Both the position numbers and the translations under genes were made by a program. A stretch of 64,000 bases of DNA from CAZLAK01 sp964557545 (lineage in GTDB: Bacteria > Bacillota > Desulfotomaculia > Desulfotomaculales > Pelotomaculaceae), in contig CAZLAK010000006.1 of the NCBI GenBank assembly GCA_964557545.1, positions 1-64,000 of the forward strand, read 5' to 3'. The number at the start of each line of letters is the position of its first letter. The stretch's first letter is position 1. Positions 24,760 to 31,898 of this stretch are shown here, piece by piece. Under the pieces are notes generated by a model. The model was not told the DNA's origin. It worked only from the letters and a program-made list of their open reading frames with translations, and ran no database searches.

Positions 24760-25707
24760 CTATTGAGACATTTTAAGGGTGGCTGTTATCACGTGGCGGC
24801 CGGCTGCACCTGCAATCCCAATTTCCGCAAAGCCCGCGCACTTAAGCCACCCCTTGTACTGGTCGAAGGTCCAAGTTCCGCCGCTGGCAGTATTGACGAG
24901 CATATTCACCGCAAATATAGCCGCCTCCGGGCTTTTGCCGCGGACGTAATCGACAATTGCCACTTTGCCTCCGGGCTTCAAAATACTGGCTACCCTTTTA
25001 AAGAGCAGCTTGTTTTCTCTTTCCCCGTATATATGGCATACATTTCCTAAAAAGGCCAGGTCAAAAGGGCCCGCGGGGAGCCATTCGTTGAAGTCGCCGG
25101 CGACTAAATTAATATTTTCTGACTCGCCCAGTTGTTTGGAAGCATATTCAACCACTTCGGGCAGGTCAAAGACTGTCACCCTGGCTCCCCGGGCAACAAA
25201 GGCCCGGGCGTAGGTAAGCGGCCCGCCGCCTATGTCAATGACTTCCGGCTCACCGGTCATTCCTTTAAGGCAGTATGAAGCAACTTCCCCGGCGCTTTTC
25301 CTGGCGCTGTTACTCATGGCGGCCATGTAGTACTCTAGTTTTTCCGGTCTTTTTTCTTTTGGTTTAGGTGTTCCAGTACGGATTACTTGCGGCAGGGTTA
25401 GCCAGCTGGCTATCATGTAGTACTTGTGCATGAAGGAAAAACCTGTGTAATTCGGTGCATCTGGATTGTAGAGCATGTCTTTGGCCGCATCACTCAGCTG
25501 CCACTTACCTTCCCAGCGTTGCAGGTAGCCAAGAGCGGACAGGGCTTCGCACATCACCCACACCGCTCTGGTGTTTGCTCCAAGCTTCAAAGCGAGTTCC
25601 CAATCTTCCATTGCCTTCTCGTTAAGGGTTTTTATCATGCCGGTTTCCACGGCAGCTCCCAGAATAAGCAGTTCCTGAGGGATATTGAGCAATGATTCGC
25701 CGGGCAC
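24760..25707 (-). CDS. O-methyltransferase family 2-like SAM methyltransferase
   Basis: A 315-residue protein built like the acetylserotonin/hydroxyneurosporene O-methyltransferases: an N-terminal winged-helix dimerisation part (about residues 1-100, with LLILGAAVETGMIKTLNEK) and a C-terminal Rossmann part. VIDIGGGPLTYARAF near residue 157 is the SAM loop, followed by VFDLPEVVE and LKPGGKVAIVDYVRG. The acceptor is unknown. GTG start. It precedes DUF456 and follows the amidase with a 60-base gap. It is close to the reductase and LpdD-like genes, hinting at a small isoprenoid or quinone tailoring role, but this is a guess. Confidence 0.82.
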   Translation of the reverse strand: MPGESLLNIPQELLILGAAVETGMIKTLNEKAMEDWELALKLGANTRAVWVMCEALSALGYLQRWEGKWQLSDAAKDMLYNPDAPNYTGFSFMHKYYMIASWLTLPQVIRTGTPKPKEKRPEKLEYYMAAMSNSARKSAGEVASYCLKGMTGEPEVIDIGGGPLTYARAFVARGARVTVFDLPEVVEYASKQLGESENINLVAGDFNEWLPAGPFDLAFLGNVCHIYGERENKLLFKRVASILKPGGKVAIVDYVRGKSPEAAIFAVNMLVNTASGGTWTFDQYKGWLKCAGFAEIGIAGAAGRHVITATLKMSQ

Positions 25708-25770
25708 CCCTTAAGACCCCCTTTGGCTTATAAGTATATTAAAACTAATTGCTAAAATAATTTGTAACTA

Positions 25771-26544
25771 TTATAACATAAATTGCACAATTTTGGCAGG
25801 TGCCGCAGCTACCTTGAGCTGTGAAAAATAACGTACAATACCAGCGTAAATGGCCCAGGCGATTTTGCTCTGGTAACTAGGGTCTAAAAGCAGTTTTTCT
25901 TCGCGGGGGTTGGTAATAAAGCCAATTTCTACAATTACGCTGGGCATTTTAGTCATCCGGGTAGTAAAGTAGTCCACCTGCTTTGCCTCTCTGCCCGGGT
26001 TTTCCAGGTGGCGGTTCAGTTCACGCTGAATAGCAACGGCCAGCCTTCTGCTCTCTGCACTGCCGGGCTGAGAGAAGGTTTGGGGCCCATCTTCGCGCCG
26101 GTCGGGAAAACTGTTGACGTGTACACTAATGAAGAGATCGGCATTGTTGCGGTTAGCCAGTTCCACCCGGCGGGCGAGATCTTGAAATTTAGCCTGGTGC
26201 AGGCTTCCGGCGTCCGGATCGCTCAAGTCCCTGTCATCCTCTCTGGTCAAAAGCACGCGGGCACCTGCCTGACGCAGGATAGTGGCCAGTTTTTTGGAGA
26301 CTTCTAGAACTATATCCTTTTCGTGTACACCGGCAGTACCCAGTGCCCCGGGGTCTTCCCCGCCGTGGCCCGGGTCAATGACGATTAACTTTCCGGCTAA
26401 AGCCCAAGAAAGCGTAGTAATGTAACGCTTCTCCATAACACTAACTGCATTTTTATAGAGGTAAACTGATAAAAAACATAAGAGGACAGCTAGTGCAAAA
26501 TATTTTTTCCCTTTTTTAGTCAGCTGCTTGCAAAAAAGGTTCAC
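25771..26544 (-). CDS. N-acetylmuramoyl-L-alanine amidase, CwlD/AmiC type
   Basis: A 257-residue zinc amidase with an N-terminal membrane anchor (residues 15-30). IVIDPGHGGEDPGA puts the first zinc ligand at His60, the glutamate in VHEKD at 75 and HVN in FISVHVNSF give the next ligands, and VEIGFITN supplies the catalytic glutamate. Length and single anchor match CwlD, which makes muramic lactam for the spore cortex; a general cell-wall amidase is the alternative. GTG start. It ends downstream of the LpdD-like gene on the same strand, separated by a hairpin. Confidence 0.85.
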   Translation of the reverse strand: MNLFCKQLTKKGKKYFALAVLLCFLSVYLYKNAVSVMEKRYITTLSWALAGKLIVIDPGHGGEDPGALGTAGVHEKDIVLEVSKKLATILRQAGARVLLTREDDRDLSDPDAGSLHQAKFQDLARRVELANRNNADLFISVHVNSFPDRREDGPQTFSQPGSAESRRLAVAIQRELNRHLENPGREAKQVDYFTTRMTKMPSVIVEIGFITNPREEKLLLDPSYQSKIAWAIYAGIVRYFSQLKVAAAPAKIVQFML

Positions 26545-26583
26545 TTTTTAAAACCCCCCGTAATTAACCGGTAAATAACGCCA

Positions 26584-26616
26584 ATGGGGATACCGGTTGG
26601 GCATCCCCATTTTTTA
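26584..26616 (+). terminator. Stem-loop in the amidase/LpdD gap
   Basis: ATGGGGAT (26584-26591) pairs with ATCCCCAT (26603-26610), followed by TTTTTT on the plus strand. The neighbouring genes both read on the minus strand, where the same stem would end the LpdD-like unit with a poorer tail. Confidence 0.5.
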
Positions 26617-26680
26617 TATGTTTTTTCTTCATGAATTATGAGCTTTGGGGGTATTTTTTTATAGAACTTCTTACTGATTT

Positions 26681-27070
26681 TCAAAGCTGTGAGGCCAGCC
26701 AAGCTATAAGCTCTTCGGCCGCCCTGTGGCTTGCTTCCACTAATCCTTCTATTTCCTGCGGCTGGGCATTGTCGATGTGCAGGCCGGCTACCACTGCTAC
26801 TGGCAAGTGGCAAGCGCGCGCTATCTTTTTTGCCACTTCCCCTGCCAGCTCACCGTCTTTATGGCCGGGAAGCGGCAAGACCGCCGCGGTAGTTTCTATT
26901 TTGGCGGGGTCGGAAGCCAGAGGCCAGGGAAAGCACAAAGCTACCGCTCCAACGTGGGGCCTTTCGCCGCCAAAAAGGTTAATCGACACCCCCCCTGGTG
27001 TCAGTGCGGCTTCCAGAAAAACCTTGCACCTTCCTTCGCCGGCCTCAAAAACTTTACGCAAAATCAGCAC
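26681..27070 (-). CDS. LpdD-like (prenylated-flavin chaperone domain) protein
   Basis: A 129-residue protein matching the LpdD family, a small partner of UbiD-type decarboxylases thought to help deliver or mature the prenylated flavin. The core NLFGGERPHVGAVALCFPW, the LPGHKDGELA segment and the ending VAGLHIDNAQPQEIE are the family's recognisable parts. GTG start with GGGTGAGGG upstream. It directly follows the geranylgeranyl reductase-like gene by 17 bases. A UbiD decarboxylase occurs in the menaquinone operon at 40170, so it could serve that enzyme at a distance; that is inference. Confidence 0.7.
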   Translation of the reverse strand: MLILRKVFEAGEGRCKVFLEAALTPGGVSINLFGGERPHVGAVALCFPWPLASDPAKIETTAAVLPLPGHKDGELAGEVAKKIARACHLPVAVVAGLHIDNAQPQEIEGLVEASHRAAEELIAWLASQL

Positions 27071-27087
27071 TTAAGCCCTCACCCGTC

Positions 27088-28230
27088 TTACCCCAACAGG
27101 CTCTTAATTATTTTTAAAGCCACCGCCGGTCTGTATATGTCGCTGTAGCGGGCTTTGCCCGTAACGATTTCAAGAAATTTGTAAAACGGCCCTTTACCGC
27201 CAAAGAACCTGTCAACCGTGCGGGGGAAACGTTTGACCATGCGGCATAAGAGGTAAACAGCGGCTAAATCCTTTCCAAAAGCACGGTGGCAGGCACGAGC
27301 GTAAGTTTTATAAAGATTTTGCGCCGTGGGGGCAAGGCCCGCAGCAAAGAGGCGGCTTAATGTTTCGGCGGCTAACTTTCCCGAGTGAATGGCGTACCGT
27401 ATTCCCTCTCCAGTCAGGGGGTCAGCAAAACCGGCCGCGTCACCCGCCAGCAGCACCCTGTCCGCCACAACCTGCCTGTTAATCCCCCCCAGTGGTATAT
27501 GGTGCCCTCTTATCTTCCCCTTAAGTTTTAAACCTTTGTCGATTATAAATTCCTCTAAAACTTTTCTGGCATTTTTCTTGCCGTAAAGCCAGCCGCCAAA
27601 GCCAACTGACAAAGTTTCTCTCTTGGGAAAGACCCAACGGTAAGAGAGTATTTCGGGGCCGTAGTAAACTTCTGCTGTTTTCAGCTGGGTGTATCTTTGA
27701 CCGGCCGCCGGCACTTCTGCACAGGCACAAAAGGCGAGCTCTCCCTTTTTCCACGGCCCGCGGACATACTTGGCGCTGATGCCGTTCACCCCGTCCGCTC
27801 CTATGAGTACGTGCCCTTCATAGGTACAGCCGGCGGCAGTGTAAACCCTCACACCGTCCGCCGAGCTTTCAATTATTTTTACAGTTTCACCCTGCCGTAC
27901 TGTTGCCCCTGCCGCTTGGGCCAGGCCGGCCAGCCAATGGTCGAATATATCCCTGGAAGTGACGATCATGAAATCGTTATCCAGCTCTACTTCTATACTT
28001 GTGTCCCGGCAGTAAGCCTGGAAAACAGAGCAACTGGCCTCGATATTATCAGCCGGCAGGTCTGTCCCCAAAAGCTTTAAGGCCGCTGCAGTGACACCGC
28101 CCGCACAGGGTTTGAAACGCGGGTATTGTTCTTTTTCCAAAAGCAGTGTAGCGAGCCCCCTGGCAGCGCACTCCCTTGCTGCCGTAGCCCCCGCCGGTCC
28201 TCCTCCCACTACAATGACATCGTATTTCAC
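27088..28230 (-). CDS. Geranylgeranyl reductase-family FAD-dependent oxidoreductase
   Basis: A 380-residue flavoprotein. DVIVVGGGPAGATAARE at the N-terminus binds FAD, LEKEQYPRFKPCAGGVT is the PxxYxWxFP-type family element of geranylgeranyl and digeranylglyceride reductases, and GDAAGFADPLTGEGIRYA is the second FAD motif. Members reduce double bonds of isoprenoid chains. In a menaquinone maker it could saturate part of the quinone side chain or other polyprenyl lipids. GTG start. It lies 20 bases after selB and 17 before the LpdD-like gene. Confidence 0.88.
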   Translation of the reverse strand: MKYDVIVVGGGPAGATAARECAARGLATLLLEKEQYPRFKPCAGGVTAAALKLLGTDLPADNIEASCSVFQAYCRDTSIEVELDNDFMIVTSRDIFDHWLAGLAQAAGATVRQGETVKIIESSADGVRVYTAAGCTYEGHVLIGADGVNGISAKYVRGPWKKGELAFCACAEVPAAGQRYTQLKTAEVYYGPEILSYRWVFPKRETLSVGFGGWLYGKKNARKVLEEFIIDKGLKLKGKIRGHHIPLGGINRQVVADRVLLAGDAAGFADPLTGEGIRYAIHSGKLAAETLSRLFAAGLAPTAQNLYKTYARACHRAFGKDLAAVYLLCRMVKRFPRTVDRFFGGKGPFYKFLEIVTGKARYSDIYRPAVALKIIKSLLG

Positions 28231-28250
28231 TTTTTATTGCGCCCCGCTTT

Positions 28251-30170
28251 TTATTCCGCTGCCCTGCCCAATAACCGCTTATCACCGACTCTTTTAGTGA
28301 ATTTTATTTGGTCAAAGTATTCCATGATGGGCAGAGCGTACTTTCTGGATGTGTTTAAAAGATCGCGCAGTTCGCCTACTGTTATTTCGCCTTTGGCGCG
28401 CAAGTAGTCTAAAACAGTTTCTTTTGCTTTTTGCAATACGTCACTGGTTAGGAATATATCATCCGTAATTTTGACCAACTCGCCGTTCTTTAAAAGGTAC
28501 TGCAGCACTTCGGCAGATTCGTCTTCTCTTAAACCGGCCTGCCGGCACAGCTCAGCCCACGAGGGCGGCTGAAAGCGTGAATTTCGCAAAAGGGCCAGCA
28601 GCCGGTCGATCTTTTCGCCTTCTTCTTTGTTAGGCTTGGGAGTGAATGACTGGAGCATAACGCACTGGGCACTGGATTTTATTAGCCCGTCTTTTTCTAT
28701 TTCGCCCAGGAGGCACTGCCACATTCTGCTGTTCAATTTCTGGTACTTCTTAGTGCGCAGCTCCTCCTTAGGCATACCTTCCCTCAAAGGATAGTCCCGG
28801 TGGAAGGCCGAAAGGGCAGAGATAATTTCTTCTGTCCACTGCCGGTAAGCCCAATTAGGTATAAGGTACGTTTTGCCGTCCGCTTCCATCTTTCTTATTT
28901 TTCCACGAGAAACGAGGGTATTAATAGCACAGGTAAGATCTGCTGTCCCTAGGCCGGCAGCCGCCGCTGCTTCACCGGCAGATGGCAGCCAGGGATTAGA
29001 TTTTAAGTATTCTTCCAACAGATCGGCAGGAGACCCTTTTTCTAGTGTGGCCAGAGCAGCCAGCACCTCCGGCCTGAACCGCCTGCGCCTGCGCCGCGGG
29101 GCAGGGTCAATAACCACCCCTCCGCCGATGGTCAGCATCGGGGAGTAAGACCTGATTACAAAGCGGTCTCCTCTGGCCGCCACTGCTTTGTCTTCCAGTT
29201 CCAGCTGGACGTAAGAAGTGGAACCGGGCTCCATTTCCTCTCTGTCTAAGAGGACAACCCGCCCCAAAACCTCTCTTGTGCCCAGGTAAAAGCGCACGCG
29301 GCTTCTGTTTTTTAGGGGGCGGGGAGCACTCTTTAAAAGGACAAGTTTGGCGTCTACCCTGTAGGAGGGTACAAGACTTTTAGGGCCGGACACCACACTC
29401 CCCCGCTCAATTTGCTCTACCTCTACACCGGCTAAATTTATAGCCACCCTCTGGCCGGCCCGCGCTTCCTCTACTTTTTGGCCGTGAACCTGGAGGGAGC
29501 GCACCCTGGTGCTGATGCCCTGCGGCAGCACTTCTAGCTGGTCACCCAGCCGTAAAGTGCCGGAAACGAGAGTGCCCGTGACCACTGTGCCGAATCCCGT
29601 TACAGTGAAAACCCTGTCTATGGGCAGGCGGGGCGGGCCGGATGCTGCTTTTTCTTCTACCGTCTGTGCCACCTGTCCGATAGCTTCCAAAAGTTCCGGA
29701 ATCCCCTGTCCGGTGACAGCAGAAACCCTTATTACCGGTGCCCCTTCGAGGACTGTGCCCTCTAAAAAACTTTCTACTTCCTCGCTGACCATCTCCAGCC
29801 ACTCTTTGTCTACCAGGTCGCACTTGGTAATGACTACAATGCCTTTTTTTACTTGGAGGAGTTGGATGATGTCCAGGTGCTCTCTGGTTTGGGGCATTAC
29901 CCCTTCATCGGCTGCTACCACCAAGAGAACCAAATCAAAGCCGGCGGCACCGGCCAACATGTTTTTGATGAACCTCTCGTGACCGGGAACATCGACTATA
30001 CCGGCCCGCAGACCCCCGGGGAGCACGAGGTGGGCAAAGCCCAGTTCAATAGAGATGCCCCTCTCTTTTTCCTCTTTTAAACGGTCAGTGTCTATACCGG
30101 TTAATGCCTTAACCAGTGCGGTTTTGCCGTGGTCAACATGGCCGGCCGTGCCTATGATAATGTGCTTCAA
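28251..30170 (-). CDS. selB: Selenocysteine-specific elongation factor SelB
   Basis: A 639-residue translation GTPase that brings Sec-tRNA to UGA codons with a downstream SECIS hairpin. GTAGHVDHGKTALVKALTG at residues 7-25 is the G1 loop, GIVDVPGHE the G3 and TKCDLVDKEW the G4. EF-Tu-like domains 2 and 3 follow (to about residue 370), and the C-terminal winged helices that bind SECIS RNA fill the rest. TTG start with AGGGGGTG upstream. It follows selA by 38 bases in one operon; no selenoprotein gene was found in the window. Confidence 0.96.
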   Translation of the reverse strand: MKHIIIGTAGHVDHGKTALVKALTGIDTDRLKEEKERGISIELGFAHLVLPGGLRAGIVDVPGHERFIKNMLAGAAGFDLVLLVVAADEGVMPQTREHLDIIQLLQVKKGIVVITKCDLVDKEWLEMVSEEVESFLEGTVLEGAPVIRVSAVTGQGIPELLEAIGQVAQTVEEKAASGPPRLPIDRVFTVTGFGTVVTGTLVSGTLRLGDQLEVLPQGISTRVRSLQVHGQKVEEARAGQRVAINLAGVEVEQIERGSVVSGPKSLVPSYRVDAKLVLLKSAPRPLKNRSRVRFYLGTREVLGRVVLLDREEMEPGSTSYVQLELEDKAVAARGDRFVIRSYSPMLTIGGGVVIDPAPRRRRRRFRPEVLAALATLEKGSPADLLEEYLKSNPWLPSAGEAAAAAGLGTADLTCAINTLVSRGKIRKMEADGKTYLIPNWAYRQWTEEIISALSAFHRDYPLREGMPKEELRTKKYQKLNSRMWQCLLGEIEKDGLIKSSAQCVMLQSFTPKPNKEEGEKIDRLLALLRNSRFQPPSWAELCRQAGLREDESAEVLQYLLKNGELVKITDDIFLTSDVLQKAKETVLDYLRAKGEITVGELRDLLNTSRKYALPIMEYFDQIKFTKRVGDKRLLGRAAE

Positions 30171-30208
30171 AGGGCAAGAACACCCCCTAGTCTTTTTGCT
30201 CGGGTAAT

Positions 30209-31648
30209 TTAAAGCGCCCCAAGCGCCCTGGCCAAAGCCTTGGCCAGCAGTTCCAATTCTTCTTCAGCTACGGTCCTCACATCAAAGATAACCTTATTCT
30301 CCTCCACTCTGGCCACTACCGGCGGGTCGCCGCGCCTTAAAGCCGATGCTAGATCATTCGGGGTTAAAGACACAGTTTCCACAGAAACTACTGCCGTGGG
30401 AAGTTCGGCTTCGGGCATAGCCCCTCCCCCAACGGCAGAAAAACTCTTTTCAACTGAAAGCTTTGTTTTTTCCAAGACTGCGCCACTAAGCAGGCACGTG
30501 AGCACGCCTGCCAGTTTCTCTGCTTTTCTTTCCAGTTCCTCGTAAGGAACGGTGAGCATTCTCAAAGTGGGAATTTCTTTTAACGCTGTGGCAGTCTCAA
30601 TGTACTGCTGTAAGGTGGCCTCCAGCGATGCTACTGTAAGCTTGTCGATCCGCAAAGCCCTGGCCAGCGGGTTCTTTTTCATTCTCTCCACATAGGCCTT
30701 TTTGCCCACTATTATTCCTGCCTGCGGCCCGCCGAGGAGCTTGTCGCCGCTAAAGGTGACTATGTCCGCTCCTGCCGCCACCATTTCCTGCACTAAGGGC
30801 TCGTAGGGCAGGCCGTACTTTCTCAAGTCTACCAGCGAACCGCTTCCCAAGTCGCACATCACCGGCAGGTTGTACTCCTTGCCCAAAGCTACCAGTTCAC
30901 TGACACTGGTTTCTCTCGTAAAACCGATAATCCTGTAATTGCTGGTGTGCACGTACAGCAAAAGGGATGTCTTATCGCTGATGGCCCGGCGGTAATCTTC
31001 CGGGTAAGTCTTGTTCGTCGTGCCCACTTCCACCAGGCGTGCACCGCTCTGGGCCATGATCTCCGGGACGCGGAAAGAACCGCCTATTTCCACCAACTGT
31101 CCCCGGGAAACGATTACTTCACCTGTGCCTGCTACCGTTTTTAAAGCTAAAAGAACGGCAGCAGCGTTATTATTTACCACCAGGGCATCTTCTGCCCCGG
31201 TGATGTCCTTTAAGAGCGGTTCTAAGGGAGCGTGACGTGAACCCCTCAGTCCAGAATTTAAATCCAGCTCCAAGTTTGTAAAGCGCCGGGCAGCCGTACA
31301 CACGGCCCTTACTGCCTTTTTACTGAGGAGGGAGCGGCCCAAATTAGTGTGCAAGACGACACCGGTAGCGTTGATCACCCGCTGTAATGCCGGCCGCGCC
31401 GCCTGCCGGGCGGCTTGTGCTGCCTTAGCTGCCAGCAGCGGGGTGTAATCGCTCCTGCCGGGAAGCTGATGGATTTCCCCGCTCAAGATCCTCTTTCTTT
31501 CGTCTTCCAGCACCGCCCGCACGGCGCCGACTACCACCTTACGGGGAATCCCGTCTGACAGCGCAGTGCACAAGGCAGGCTCCTTCAGTAATTCGTCAAC
31601 CGGCGGCAACTTCCGCAACAAAGCAGAGCGGTTTTCTTCTGGATTCAT
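30209..31648 (-). CDS. selA: L-seryl-tRNA(Sec) selenium transferase
   Basis: A 479-residue PLP enzyme that converts seryl-tRNA(Sec) to selenocysteinyl-tRNA(Sec) with selenophosphate. RKLPPVDELL, INATGVVLHTNLGRSLL and the PLP lysine (residue 303) in TFSGDKLLGGPQAGI are all intact. The frame continues to 31750, but that part is not in the family; the ATG at 31648 has GGGGG upstream and gives the normal length, so I start there. It heads the selA-selB operon. Selenophosphate synthase (selD) is not in the window. Confidence 0.95.
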   Translation of the reverse strand: MNPEENRSALLRKLPPVDELLKEPALCTALSDGIPRKVVVGAVRAVLEDERKRILSGEIHQLPGRSDYTPLLAAKAAQAARQAARPALQRVINATGVVLHTNLGRSLLSKKAVRAVCTAARRFTNLELDLNSGLRGSRHAPLEPLLKDITGAEDALVVNNNAAAVLLALKTVAGTGEVIVSRGQLVEIGGSFRVPEIMAQSGARLVEVGTTNKTYPEDYRRAISDKTSLLLYVHTSNYRIIGFTRETSVSELVALGKEYNLPVMCDLGSGSLVDLRKYGLPYEPLVQEMVAAGADIVTFSGDKLLGGPQAGIIVGKKAYVERMKKNPLARALRIDKLTVASLEATLQQYIETATALKEIPTLRMLTVPYEELERKAEKLAGVLTCLLSGAVLEKTKLSVEKSFSAVGGGAMPEAELPTAVVSVETVSLTPNDLASALRRGDPPVVARVEENKVIFDVRTVAEEELELLAKALARALGAL

Positions 31649-31898
31649 TAAAAACCCCCGCATATAAATATATAAATAATGAGAAAAATTACAAAAAAAT
31701 TGTAAGCTTATGTCCTTAAAATTATATGGCAATGCCGCGTCACAAGGCAAGTCATCCTTCAGTTTTTAGCCGTTGTGACTCCACTTTGGGCAAAAAATAA
31801 ATTATAATATATGGGCGGCGAAACGTTTGCTCTGCATGTCAGCTGCTAAATACGCATAAAAAGCTTGCAAGCAAAACCCCCGCAGGGAGGTTTATCTT

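Noticed and set aside
31773..31808. Promoter or purine riboswitch before purL.
   Set aside because: A TATAAT is present but no -35 at normal spacing, and no purine aptamer core could be found.
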